A stretch of 64,000 bases of DNA from positions 53,497 through 117,496 of the forward strand of contig JBBHKE010000819.1 of NCBI GenBank assembly GCA_037447655.1. Direction: 5' to 3'. This document shows positions 34,260 through 45,860 of this stretch, piece after piece (the first letter of the stretch is position 1; each line of letters begins with the position of its first letter). Position numbers and translations under genes: made by a program. The notes beneath the pieces were generated by a model that was not told the DNA's origin, searched no databases, and saw nothing but the letters and a program-made list of their open reading frames with translations. The stretch comes from Zygnema cylindricum. Taxonomy: Eukaryota > Streptophyta > Zygnematophyceae > Zygnematales > Zygnemataceae.

Positions 34260-35362
34260 TGAAATTCTATGGGCTCCATTGCCCACAGAATTCGCAGATC
34301 CAAAAGAAGCTAATGTAGATAGTGCCGACTCCAAGTTGTTATAAACCCAAACGAATGATCCCTTGACAATCAAAACCCCAATATAGCTTCACCCCTGTGA
34401 AGATAAGACCTTCTGTGTGATCAGTTCCACCACAGAATGCAAAGCTTGAATATGTGTTTTGGACAATATTCTTCACTTTGACTTTCCCACTGAATAAGTG
34501 CCTTCCTGGCACGCAAAAAACTCTGACCGACTACACCATTGTGTAGCCTAGACTCCCTTGAATCTGCAGCAAAGCGAATCACTGAATTTGCTCACCCGAG
34601 CATTAAGTTATGGCAGGTCAAAGATGACTTTTATAGTTACAAGCTCCCTAGGAGAGAGGTACCTAAATATCACTAAGTCTTGGTCTGCCTACTCACGACT
34701 ACCTACTACTAAACCCTAGTCCAATAACAACACTATATTGTACAAGAAGGTACGGTAGTCGATGTACTTATTGTACGGCCATTGTACGATATAGTCGACA
34801 AGGTGACATTTGCCAAATCGGGAGCCATGGTTTCTCCTCCCATCTTCTCCGGTATCAAATAATGTGGCGCCACGTGGCACTGCGTGACGCTATCCTCAAA
34901 GGCCGCCGAAAGCTTATTGTGGGTGGCGGCTGTAATGGTGGCCATCCGATCAGTTGTATTTATACAGCTTCGATTCCCTTCCATGCATGAATTGATTAAT
35001 GCACGTTTTCGTTAGTCTGCTGCGAATTAGTCCTTTAGATCAATAGATAAATATGCGTGAAACATTTCACGTGTATCGTTTCGTTAGTGCCTTAATGGAT
35101 AAGGCGTGGTTCTACATAGTATTCTGCAGACCCTGGTTCAAATCCGACAAGAGGCAGTATTTTGCTTAAACTAGTAAAATACCTTCTAATTCATTCTGCC
35201 TCCTTCTAAATGACGCAGCAGCCATGGCCTGCCTTTGGTCCTCTCTTTCTCTCTCTTTACATTCTAACTAAAATATAGAAGTGAACTATTAATTACCTTT
35301 TTTTTTTTCAACACTCTATTTATTTTTCCAATACAGACCTAGAAAAGACATAAATTTCAACA
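34260..35362 (-). repeat. A-family LTR2 (internal LTR)
   Basis: Same ends as LTR1 and LTR3 but more diverged from both than they are from each other. Preceded in element sense by the polypurine tract of the gag-only interior (35,363-35,373). The downstream base context is Gag coding sequence, not a primer site. Confidence 0.92.
35085..35159 (+). other. tRNA-like module in LTR2 (antisense)
   Basis: 75 nt in register with the LTR1 copy. A-box-like AATGGATAAGGCG and B-box GGTTCAAATCC, which fits the eukaryotic B-box consensus GGTTCRANTCC exactly. The acceptor end has a mismatch (TAGTGC against GCAGTA). An 11-nt T-run follows at 35,298-35,308. Confidence 0.75.
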
Positions 35363-35400
35363 CTCCCCTTGTTTTCTAGTCTACTTTCATTTCAACTCCA

Positions 35401-37128
35401 CTAAACACACAATTTATTTTTTTTCCTTTTCTTTTTCTTCTTTATTTTCTCCTCATAAAACTTTAAGTGAACACCCTCGTATTTAAAGAAGTGTATTAGA
35501 TAAGCTGAAATAATATTTACATCACGCGTTTTATTTTGCATGCCATTTTTTATAAATTCGAGAAAAAAAATTATCCACCTCAACTCTTTTCCATCCACAC
35601 TAAATCCGATTTCCCTCTTGCAATTCAAACAGCCAGCCCCATTTCCAATCTGCAACACACACCCATATGCTAACCCTTTTACAGGCACACCTTCACAAAT
35701 GCCATCACTCCCATTAGTGATGTCAAATCCATTACCCCCCAAATTTTCCAAAAAAACAAGTGTCCTCACTAAGTTCCCCATAAGATCTACGTCTTCCGTA
35801 TTCATATTTTTATCCATGATACTCACCCCATTTTTTGAACTTTCCTCACTCTCTCCCATGGAATTTTTTCCGCTATCGCTCTCTATTTTTATTCCCAATA
35901 AATATTTCTCCTCCCCTAAACCTTTCATTAAATATTCCTCTTCTCCCCTATCCTTTAAAACCCCCTCTAGATTTACTTCTCCCCTTTCCTCGGAATCCGT
36001 TGAAGTCTCCCTTTCCGACCTGTTTTCTGTTTCCAAAATATCTATAAAGTAATCCTCATTATTTTTATTTTTCCCTTTTTCAATTATAGATTCTATATCT
36101 GACTTTCTATACTCCTTGACATCCACATCATGTTTAACTCCTTTAAGTACCTCCCTTCCCTTTACTTCCTTTATACCTCCAAAAGCACACTGTTGCTTTC
36201 GTGGAATTTGTGTGTACTTTTCTCTCTTCTCCATTCTACCGATGTGGAGAAGCTCTAAGATTTCTTTATCTTCTTCCTCCTCATCCACATTCCAACTTCT
36301 AAGTTCTTCCAAACAAGGGCACTCCTCCATATAATGACCCGGTACCCTACAAAAGAAGCAAACACCCATTTCCAAAGCTCCCATTTCGTTTCCTCTCCCT
36401 CTCTTTCCACCAAAGTTCCGATAAGGTTTACCTTTGCCTTTTTTCCTCTCATCACGCTTCCGCCAATCACCACCAGCGGTAAATGCATTCACCCTGTCAC
36501 TTCCCCTTCGAAGCTCCAAAGTGCTTTCCCTCATAAGAATTATCCCCATGGTAAAGCTCCAAGTCCATGAGGAGCCATCGATTGCCTGCATACGACAAAT
36601 GATGTTTTCGTACTCATCTGGGAGTTTCATAAGTAGTGTATTAATCTTCCTCTCCTCAGATTCTACATATCCCACACTAGCAAGCTCAACATATAGCGCA
36701 ACAATTTCATTGCAAAACTCTATCATGCTACTGCCTTTATAAACATAGGCATCTATTTCTTGTTTTACTAATTGCTGCCTCTGAATAGTCTCGCTCTTAT
36801 AAATCTTACTTAGTGCTTCCCATATCTCTGAAGACTTCGTTAAATTTATAAGAGTGATAGCTATGGACTTAGACACGTTTCTAAGTATGAGATGCTTTGC
36901 TATAGTGTTTTTGTATTCCCATATTTTTCTGTCATTTTTTTCAGTTTTAATTCCTACAAGTGGAACCATAGTCGAGAGCTTAGCTCCCCTTACCATCGAT
37001 GTTCCTTTTCCCTTCTCCCATTTTTCCCCTTCCATGGCAATGATTTTCCCTTCACCTTCCTTTGCATCTGAACTCCAGTTGATTTTCTCGGCAGCCCCAG
37101 ATTGATTCTCCATAGTGAGTTCCTCCAA
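35401..37128 (-). CDS. Intact Gag-like ORF fused to RNase H relic (575 aa)
   Basis: Gag protein of the gag-only A element; Gag forms the virus-like particle and packages RNA. Residues ~60-230 are a copia Gag core (WEALSKIYKSE, INTLLMKLPDEYENIICRMQ, ESTLELRRG). Basic linker ~225-250, then zinc knuckle CFFCRVPGHYMEEC at 257-270. Next is a remnant of the protease-proximal region (PRKQQCAFGG) and an acidic, Ser/Glu-rich stretch (~340-450). An RNase H-like VPVKGLAYGCVLQIGNGAG follows at ~481-499, and the tail is Lys-rich. Protease, integrase and RT are absent, yet the frame stays open. The usual N-terminus (MEPIEFQVMGPP, from ATG 37286-37288) lies in another frame because of a shift near 37,130, so translation would start at 37,128. 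Confidence 0.8.
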   Translation of the reverse strand: MEELTMENQSGAAEKINWSSDAKEGEGKIIAMEGEKWEKGKGTSMVRGAKLSTMVPLVGIKTEKNDRKIWEYKNTIAKHLILRNVSKSIAITLINLTKSSEIWEALSKIYKSETIQRQQLVKQEIDAYVYKGSSMIEFCNEIVALYVELASVGYVESEERKINTLLMKLPDEYENIICRMQAIDGSSWTWSFTMGIILMRESTLELRRGSDRVNAFTAGGDWRKRDERKKGKGKPYRNFGGKRGRGNEMGALEMGVCFFCRVPGHYMEECPCLEELRSWNVDEEEEDKEILELLHIGRMEKREKYTQIPRKQQCAFGGIKEVKGREVLKGVKHDVDVKEYRKSDIESIIEKGKNKNNEDYFIDILETENRSERETSTDSEERGEVNLEGVLKDRGEEEYLMKGLGEEKYLLGIKIESDSGKNSMGESEESSKNGVSIMDKNMNTEDVDLMGNLVRTLVFLENLGGNGFDITNGSDGICEGVPVKGLAYGCVLQIGNGAGCLNCKREIGFSVDGKELRWIIFFLEFIKNGMQNKTRDVNIISAYLIHFFKYEGVHLKFYEEKIKKKKKRKKNKLCV

Positions 37129-37255
37129 AGCCAGGTGGAGGACACCTCACTTGTCCCGAAACAATTCTCCGTAAGTGCTTCTCGAAAAGCAATCCCTCCA
37201 TCATAAATCCCCAATAAGTGAAGCATGTTCCATCAAACATAGGCACCCTAGATGG

Positions 37256-37268
37256 TGGGCCCATAACC
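37256..37268 (-). other. Half-tRNA primer binding site of element A
   Basis: GGTTATGGGCCCA directly after the 5' LTR in element sense. It is complementary to the anticodon arm of initiator tRNA-Met, the primer type known for Drosophila copia and yeast Ty5. Confidence 0.8.
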
Positions 37269-38380
37269 TGAAATTCTATGGGCTCCATTGCCTACAGAAT
37301 TCGCAAATCCAAAAGAAGCTAATCTAGATAGTGCCGAATCTAAGTTGATATAAACCCAAATGAATGATCCCTTGACAATTAGAACCCCAATACACTTTCA
37401 CCCGTTTGAAGAGAAGACCTTCTGTGTGCTCAGTTCCACCGTGCTCAGTTCCACCACAGAATGCAAAGCTTGAATATGTGATTTGGACAATATTCCTCAC
37501 TTTGACTTTCCACTGAATAAGTGCCACCTTGGCACGCAAAGACTCTGACCGACTACAGCCGTTTGTAGCTTGGACTCTCTTGAGTCCGCTGCAAAAAGAA
37601 TCACTGAATTTGCTCACCCGAGCATTAAGTTGTGGCTGGTCATAGATGACCTTTATAGTTACAAGCTCTTTTAGAGAGAGGTACCTAAATATCACTAAGT
37701 TTTGGTCTGCCTACTCACGACTACCTACTACTAAACCCTAGTCCAATAGGAACACTATATAGTACAAGAAGGTACGATAGGCGACGTACTTATTGTACGA
37801 CCATTGTACGACATGGTCTACAAGGTGACATTTTGCCAAATCGGAAGCCATGGTTCCTCCTCCCCTCTTCTCCGATATCAAATAATATGGCGCCACGTGG
37901 CACCACGTGAGGCTATCTCCAAAGGCCGCCGAATGCTTATTGTGGGTGGTGGCTGTAATGGTGGCCGTCCGATTAGTTGTATTTATACGGCTTCGATTCG
38001 CTTCAATGCATTAATTGATTAATGCGCGTTTTCGTTAGTCTGCTGCGAATTAGTCCTTAAGATCAATAGATATATACGCGTAAAAGGAATTATGTGTATC
38101 CTTTCGTTAGTGCCTTAATGGTTAAGGCGAAGGTCTACCTACTAATCTGCAGACCCCGGATCATATCCGGCCAGAAGCACTATTTTGCTAAAACTAGTAA
38201 AATACCTTCTAATTCATTCTGCCTCTTTTTAAATGAGGCAGCAGCCATGGCCTGCCTTTGGTCCTCTCTTTCTCTCTCTTTACATTCTAACTAAAATATA
38301 GAAGTGAACTATTAATTACCTTTTTCCAACACTCTATTTATTTTTCCAATACAGACCTAGAAAATACATAAATTTCAACA
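37269..38380 (-). repeat. A-family LTR3 (outer 5' LTR)
   Basis: TGTTGAAATTTATG to CCCATAGAATTTCA in minus orientation, followed by the primer site. Its outer flank TAAAC matches that of LTR1. Contains a 10-12 bp local duplication (GTGCTCAGTTCCACC twice) near 37,427-37,455. Confidence 0.93.
38108..38182 (+). other. tRNA-like module in LTR3 (antisense)
   Basis: 75 nt: TAGTGC/GCACTA acceptor, GCCTTAATGGTTAAGGC D-arm, GGTCT/AGACC middle arm, CCGGATCATATCCGG T-arm with a fully paired stem. A T5 run at 38,321-38,325 would end a Pol III transcript. Confidence 0.75.
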
Positions 38381-38608
38381 TAAACATGCTAAAAGTATTT
38401 TTATATTTTTTAACTTGCTTTGTACCTTTTCCTATACGATCGTGCACAATATAATTAAACTAAAAAGAGAGAGAGGAAGGAGAACAAGTGATTAGTTTGA
38501 CCAAGCGAAAGACATTCGTGATAAAAGAAAACGAATTGTGGGAATAAGCGTCGTTGATTGGGGGTGGTGCAAAACTATTTAATGATTGACTGGAGCACCA
38601 CCGTGTAT
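38381..38608. other. Host DNA between elements A and B
   Basis: Starts with the TAAAC target duplication. Single-copy in this window; no gene seen. Ends where the duplicated segment begins. Confidence 0.6.
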
Positions 38609-41600
38609 TTTTATGGATCTTCAAGTGGAACATCTCATGCCTACGCGCAAGAGTTTATTTTGGAAATAAAGGGCGACTACGGCTGACGGAAGGGAAGTCA
38701 CCTCGAGGTGGCCTTAAGGACCCTTATGCATCCTTTCACGAGATTAGAAAAGTTCACCATATTATCTTATAAGGGGAGAACTCTGTTGTACGTGGAAGAT
38801 CTGTAAGTAAGGCGCCAATCTCTATTTCGGTAACACAAGTAGAGTTTGCAATTTTGAGACCTCTAAAGGTCCTCAAAGTAGGCAAGTGACACGAAACCTC
38901 TAGGATAACCTTGACCCTTAGCACTTTGCACAACGCTGATTGCCACCGACAACTGACTAAATTTACTTCATCCTTGGGAAGGAAAGACTTCTTTGAGTCC
39001 GCTGCAAAAAAAATCAGGCAATTTGCTCATATGAGCAGTTAGTTAGGAATGGCTAAATATGGCCTATAAATACTGATGCTCTTAAAGAGAGAGGTGACTA
39101 CCTCTAATAAAGTCTAAGTCCTAAACCCCTCCCTAAACCCCATTCTACTGAAGTACAACACCAATCACACAAGTGTGCAGCACATAAAAGTATAGGTGTC
39201 GGAGTACTTTTTGTACGGCCATAGTACAACCTGGCCATAAAGGTGACTCCTATCACATCCAAACTTGTTGTGATGGTTCCTAGAGATTCTGCAAGTTAAT
39301 GAGAGATTGCCACTTGTCATCTTGGGTGAGGGTGAACCCAAACCCCCAAAGCGACCATTTCGCGATGTCGGCTTGCACCATGGTCGTCCGAACCGAAGTC
39401 GACTTTGATTAGAAGCCGTCGAAATAAATGTCTTTAACTAGTACATAAAGTACCACTGAATCTATGCTCTAAAATCTCTTCATCTAGTTAAATGGAATTT
39501 CCGACGAGTACATGTTTAAATAGTTATCACACCCTATATATCCCAACACAGTTCTTAGACTATAGGATAACGCTAACGGCTACTGGCTACTCTGAAGGAC
39601 GGTAGGTACTAATATCAAATCTTGGTCCCGGCAGCCTTTTTGGTAAGGAGAAGCTGCCTGTCTCCTTGGACATCATAGGTAGCCATGGCTCTGACTCCCT
39701 CTCTAGTCTTCAGTGATTGCAACAAGTGTGGGGACTTTGAGAGTGGAGTGAGAAGCAGACTGCCTTTGCTATTTTCTCTTCTTTTATTTTTCTTATTTCA
39801 AACTTAAAAAATACACAACAAAACCTATAATTTCTTCACTCCCCTTATTTTCTAGTCACTTTTCCGTTTAACACCACACTTCTCTCTACGAAAGTTTAAT
39901 TTAGGAGATGCTACAGGCTTGATCATCATATCTGCTACCATTTCACTGTCTGGTCTGTACTCTAAGCTTGTGATTTTATTTTATACTTTCTCTTTAACAA
40001 AACTCACTCTAATATCCATGTGTTTGGCTTTGAAGTGGTGTTTGGGATTAACAACAATAGTAATGGCTGCTTGATTATCACAAAAGATTTTTTGCACTAC
40101 ACTCTTAAAAAGACCAAATTCACTAAGTAAAGACTTCACCCATATCAATTCTTTTATAGCAATGCAAAAGGCCATGTACTCTGCTTCCATGGTGGACTGA
40201 GCAATAAAATTTTATTGATTGCTGCTCCAGCAACAAGCCCTATCACCCACATACAATACATATCCAGAAGTACACCTCCTTATAGGAGCATCCCCATAGC
40301 TGGCATCACTCCAAATGGTGATGTCTGCATTGTCCCCATCTAAATGCAACTATAGATCTCTAGTTCCTATAAGGTATCTGAGGACTCTCTTAGCTGCCTC
40401 CCAGTCCCTTTTAGTCGGAGCATTCAAACTTCTTCTCAGTACTCCTACAGCTGCAGCTAAATTTGGCTTGGTACAATTCATAAAGTAGTTAAAGCTTCTT
40501 ACCACGTTCTTGTGACGAATAGTGTGCAGAAACACTTGCTATTCAGGGCCTAACTCATCATCCAAGATTATAACTCCTTCTTCCACACTCCCCTCACTTT
40601 GCTTTTTTAACTCTATGGGAGTTGTAGAACTACTAGCCTTGTCCATTTGGAATTTTTCCAGCATATTCCCAATGGCCTCCTTTTGAGTTAATTTGATTGT
40701 CTTCCTATCTCTGTCTGTCTCTACCTGAATTCCAAAAATATAACTTGCCTCTCCCATATCGTTCATCTTTAATCTCCCCTTTAGATCTGTTTTGAGTATA
40801 TTAATTTTGTCCATGGACTTACTTAAAACCAGCAAATCATCAACATAAATTGCAATAAAAATAACTCCTTCCTCATCTTCAAACAAGTAAATTGAATGAT
40901 CGGAAGTGATACTTATATATCCCAGTCTGGTAAGAAACTCATCAAGCTTCTTGTTCCACAGCCGGGGCGATTGTTTCAGGCTATAGAGAGATTTGATCAG
41001 CTGGCATACCTTACTTTCTTCTCCGTGTTCCACGAAACCTTCGGGGTGTCGCATGAAGATCTCTTGTTATAGCTCTCTATGTAGGAAGGTTGTTTTGATG
41101 TCTATCTAGTACACCTCCATGTCTTTTGCTGCCGCCAAACTGAGAAGTTTACGGCTTGAGGGAAATTTGACGACCTGGGTAAAGGTTTCCTTGTAGTCTA
41201 TTCCCTCTTTCTGTGTAAATCCTTTGGCCACTTACCGTGCCTTGTAGCGCTCAATGGTGTTATCCGGGTTCAATTTCAACTTGAATACCCATTTACATCG
41301 GCTTTGGGTTAGATGGACAATCCATCAACTTCTAAGTATCGGCCGCCATGATTGAGGCCATTTCCTTGTTGATGGTTGTTTTCCATCGGATTCTCTTCGG
41401 ACAGTTGATCGCCTCTTTGTTAGTTTAAGGTTCATCCGGATGTGATAACTTTGTTACCTTGTTGTTCACTTGTTTTTTTTGCAGCCTTTTGCTGCTTCTC
41501 CTTCCTTCCTCAAAATTTGCCACCGATATAGATGGCTCTTTTGGATTTTGTCTAACAGTTTCAACTTCTCCCCTCACCTTTGGTTTCGGTTGCATTTCCA

Positions 41601-42132
41601 CCACGTCCCCTGCTTCTAGTCGAGGCGTCTTTTGAGGTTCCATTGTTTGTTCCTTTCCGATCTGATTTGTGCCTGCAAGATCATCATCTTTACGGAAACC
41701 TAGAAAATTGGTGAGATCAAAGACATATGAATTTTCCGACTCATATCTGATATTGACTGACTTTGTATACTTAAAGGGATATATAGACTTCCCTTCATTC
41801 ATAACCACTAGATGCTTCAATAGAATTATATCTTCTCTCTTAAGATCATTGACCCTATACTTTTTGAGAACCTCGTTATATCTTAACAGATATCTAGGTT
41901 TTCCTTTTGGATCTCACTTCCAATTTGACCTATCTATGTCTAGGCTAAACACTTGACTACCGAAAACCTTTAAGTGTGAAATATCTAGTTTTCGCCCGGT
42001 CCATCTCTTATAGGGTGTTTGTCCTTTTACTGCCGAAGTTAAACATAGATAATTAGGGAGATCAAAGTCATCTAAATTTTTCGACTCAAATTTGATATTG
42101 ACTGACTTTGTATGCTTAAAGGGATCTATAGA
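38609..42132. repeat. 3.5-kb near-identical duplication, right (source) copy
   Basis: The counterpart of 29,336-32,859. Here the segment sits in a continuous element B with its natural left flank, so it is taken as the source copy. Confidence 0.9.
38847..39838 (-). repeat. B 3' LTR
   Basis: 992 bp, TG...CA, preceded in element sense by the polypurine tract AATAAGGGGAG. A decayed tRNA-like stretch lies near 39,550-39,640 (ATATCAAATCTTGG as a weak B-box). Confidence 0.88.
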
Positions 42133-44802
42133 CTTCCCTTCATTTATAACCACTAGATTCTTCAATAGAATTATATCTTCTCTCTTAAGATCATAGACCC
42201 TATACCCTTTGATATCCTCGTCATATCCTAACAGATATCTAGATTTTACTTTCGGATCTAACTTCGAATTTGACTGATCTATGTCTAGGCTAAACATTTG
42301 AATACCGAAAACCTTTAAGTGTGAAATATCTGGTTTTCGCCCGGTCCATCTCTCACAAGGTGTTTGTCTTTTTACTGCCGAAGTAAAACTTGGATAATTG
42401 GGGAGATCAAAGTCATCTGAATTTTCCTACTCAAATCTGATACTGACTGACTTTGTATACTTAAAGGGATCTATAGACTTCCCTTCATTCAAAACCACTA
42501 GATGCTTCAATAGAATTATATCTTCAGATCGTAGACCCTATACCCTTTGATATCTTGTCATATCCTAACAGATATCTAGGTTTTTTTTTCGGATCTAACT
42601 TCCAATTTGACCGATCTATGTCTAGGCCAAACACTTGACTACCAAAAACCTTTAAGTGCGAAATATCTAGTTTTCGCCCGGTCCATCTTGCATAAGGTGT
42701 TTGCTCACTTAGTGTCCTATTTAACCTCTCGGCTACACCATATTGCTAAGGATTTTGAGGAACTGTCTTTTGGTGTTCTACTCCATCTTCCCTCAAAAAA
42801 TCCTCAAACTGATTTAAGGTATACTCTCCCCCAGTGTCACTTCTTACTCCCTTAATATGGTTTTATGGAGTTTCTCACTCCATGCTTTATATTCCTTAAA
42901 AATTTGTGAGGCCTCTGATGTGTTTTTTGGAAAATACACCCTTGAATATCGAGACCAATCATAGGTGATAGTAATCATAAACCTCTTACCTCCGGGTGAG
43001 GGCACCTTAGCCGGTGTTCAAATATCAGTGTGTACCAAATCTAAAACCTTTTCCCCTTTATAAGTGGCTACTTTTGGATAGGGTAATCTGTGTGCCTTAC
43101 CTTGAGCACATCCACTACAGTCACTTAGATTCTCACTTTCTCCAAACTGAATACCTCCACTACTCCCATCTCTTTCATTTTTTTCAACTTATCTAAATGC
43201 ACATGTCTAAGCCTCTTATGCCATAACATAATATCATGAACACCACCATAGTAAAGTTTCTTCTTCTCAATACTTAAAATCAGCGTGAAGATCCCCTGGC
43301 TACCCTTTTAAGCAATAAAATAAACTTCCTCCTCAAAATTAGCAGCCTTTTTAGCAATAAAATAAACTTCCTCCTCAAAATTAGCAGTAAAGGTTCCCTT
43401 CTGAGTGCAAGTTTCAAAACCTTAATCATCTAACACAAAAGTTGAGATGAGGGTTTTGTTCAAATCAAGAATAAACAATACATTAGAGAAAGTAACTATG
43501 GATGTCTTTCCCTCCAATAAGAATTTCAGATCAACAAATCCCACCAATGTAGTAGTGACACCCTCTCATCCCCATACTCTATTTGTACAATGGGAATATG
43601 TCTCATCTTTGTGAACAACTGTTTGTCCTTACACATGTGCATAGAAGCACTTGATTGCGCAATCCAACGTGCTTCACCTGTCACTCCTCCATAGGCACAT
43701 TTCTATTTTTGTGGAATTTGGACCTTGGTCTTCACCTCCATCTCCTCATCCAACAAGAAATCATCGTCTTCAGATTCCTCCTCGTGTACCTCTATCACAA
43801 GGGCCTTTTTATTTCCTCTCGGAGGTCTTTGATGCCCCTCTTTCACCCAAAAATCTGTTAGTTTAGAGCACTCCGCCATATAGTGCACTGGTTTCTTACA
43901 AAAATGACAGTCCCTTTGAAACCCTCGGTTTGGATTCATCGGTCTGATTTTTCTGCCCCCCCTCCTCCATAGTTTCCACTCGGTTTCCTTGGATTTTTGT
44001 TCCTGCAATCGGTACCGGCTGCCAAAGCTTGACCGCACTTTCCTCCCCTCTGGATCTCTATCGTATTCTCTCGGACGAGAATCATCCATTCGACAAAGTT
44101 CGAAGTCCACCTGGATTTTGGAAGATCTTGTACCTGGTTCACTATATTCTCATAATCCTTAGGCAACTTTATAAGTAGACAGTTGACTTTTATCTTTCTT
44201 GTTTCTACCTTTCCTGCACTCTTTAACTCCATAAAGAGTGTAGCAAAATCATTACAGAAATCCAACATCTTTCCTCATTTGTATCCATATGCATCTATTT
44301 TCCGATCTGCGAGTTGTTGTTGCTGAATCTCACCACTTCCGTACATCACTATGAGTGCCACCCATAGATCAAACGCTCCCTCCACTTTCAAATGGGGTGA
44401 TGCAAGTCCTTGAGTGAGATGGCAAAGTATGAAGTGTTTTGGCGCCATGTTGTTGTAGTCGCAGGTGTCCATATCATTTTCTTCGTTATTCGAAACAAGT
44501 GACATGAATGTTGAGGCAGTGACAATAGGTGTTGCCATCGATGTATTTTCTCATTGTCTTTCCCATTTTCCATTACAATGCTTCCCCTATCCTCACTCTC
44601 TTCCGGTGGAGTTCGATCTTTTTTCTAGGTAAACCTCGTTCTTACAAACCCTGGAGGTATGCGTAAGCTCGATAGACGCCTCACTCGTCGACTTATTATC
44701 CCCCAAAATCTTTTCTCACACAGAGCTCGTGTCATCATACTTTCCTAGTATATGAAGCCAATTCCGTTAAAGATGGGCACCTTTGAAGGTGGGCCCATAA
44801 CT
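39895..44802 (-). pseudogene. Element B gag-pol, broken
   Basis: In element sense: Gag (about 44,580-43,870) with zinc knuckle CHFCKKPVHYMAEC, protease-like ARWIAQSSASMHMC (the DSG motif is QSS), and a degraded pre-integrase region (43,500-43,000). The integrase remnants and linker hold a threefold tandem repeat (41,600-42,660). RT has IAIYVDDLLVLS (41,054-40,539) and RNase H reaches DIRVSFVKEKV at 39,981. Many stops and shifts; no functional polyprotein. Confidence 0.85.
41600..42660 (-). repeat. Threefold 337-345 bp tandem repeat in pol
   Basis: The word CTAGGCTAAACACTTGACTA and near variants occur at 41,940, 42,285 and 42,622, with matching sequence around each (the KVFGSQVFSLDID and DLKREDIILLKHLVV region). 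The integrase-RT linker is therefore triplicated in element B. Confidence 0.88.
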
Positions 44803-45860
44803 TGCAATGCTGAGACCTCTATAGGTCCTCGGAGTAGGCAGCTCACAAAGAGCCTCTAGGATAGCCTTCACCTTTGCACTTTGCAAAACTCTGACTGCCA
44901 CCTTAGCAAACAAATGACTGACCTGACGTCACCCCTATGAAGGCAAGACTCCCATGAGTTGCTGCAAAAAGAATCTGACAATATGCTCCCTTGAGTAGTA
45001 AGTTATGAATGGCCAAAGATGGCCTATAAATAGAGATGCCCTTAGAGAGAGAGGCGGCTACCTCTAAAATATTATAAGTCCTAAACCCCTCTCTAAACCC
45101 CCTTTTATTGAAGTATGGCACAAATCACACGACTGTGTAGTCTATAAAAGTACATGTGTAGGAGAATTTTCTATATGGCCACTATACGACATGGCCATAA
45201 TGGTGACTTCTATCACATCTAGACTTGTTGTGATGCTTCCCGGAGATTCCGCAAGTTAATGAGATGTTGCCACGTGTCATCGTATGTGACGGTGACCGCA
45301 AACCGCCAAAGCGACTATTCTGCGATGTTAGCTTGCACCATTGACGTGCGATCCAAAGTCGACTTTTAATACAAACCGTCGAAATAAATGTCCATAACAT
45401 AAAATAATTTGTTTCGTCGAGTATATAAAGTACAACTCAATCTATGCTCCAAAATCCGTTCATCTAGTTTAATGGAATTCCCTACGTGTACCTGTTTAAA
45501 TAGTTATCACATCATATAAATTCCAATATAGTTCCTAAAATATTGGATAACGCTAACGGCTACCGGCTAGTTTGACGGGCAGTAGGTACCTATATGAAAT
45601 CTTAGTTCTGGCAACCTTTTTTGTAAGGTTAACTTTGCTTGCTGCTTGTCTTCGAGTCTCTTTCGACAGCATAGGCAGCCATGGCTCTGACTCCCTCTCA
45701 GTCTTTAGTGAAGCAACAAGTGTGGGGACTTTGAGAGTGGAGTGAGAAGAAGTGTGGGGACTTTGAGAGTGTAGTGAGAAGCAGACTGCCTTTGGTGGTT
45801 TCTCCTCTTTTATTTTTATTTCTTAAAATTTAGAAAATACACAACAAAACCTCTAATTTA
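44803..45860 (-). repeat. B 5' LTR
   Basis: Aligned with the 3' LTR throughout but diverged. Contains a ~32-bp local duplication (GTGTGGGGACTTTGAGAGTG twice, 45,719-45,782). Its outermost bases differ from the canonical TGAAGAAATT start. Confidence 0.8.

Larger units (their letters stand above)
28038..38380 (-). mobile_element. Composite three-LTR copia element A
   Basis: Three A-family LTRs in the same orientation: LTR1 28038-29134, LTR2 34260-35362, LTR3 37269-38380. The outer edges carry the same 5-bp duplication TAAAC (28033-28037 and 38381-38385), so LTR3 (5') and LTR1 (3') are the ends of one insertion; LTR2 has no matching flank. Between LTR3 and LTR2 is a gag-only interior. Between LTR2 and LTR1 lie a gag/protease fragment of another copia, a ~200-bp GTAC-rich patch, and a 3.5-kb segment identical to the neighbour at 38,609-42,132, which joins the last 201 bp of an A interior. 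Recombination between elements or template switching is inferred. Confidence 0.85.
38847..45860 (-). mobile_element. Copia element B, degraded
   Basis: 3' LTR 38,847-39,838, degraded gag-pol interior, 5' LTR 44,803-45,860, and a primer site AGTTATGGGCCC at 44,792-44,802 (minus sense). The two LTRs are clearly diverged from each other, so the insertion is old or recombinant. The outer edge of the 5' LTR is not clean and no target duplication is seen. Confidence 0.82.

Noticed and set aside
34260-38380. Independent gag-only element from LTR2 to LTR3
   Set aside because: Its flanks (GTACC left, TAAAC right) do not match, whereas LTR1 and LTR3 share TAAAC. It is therefore treated as part of the composite.
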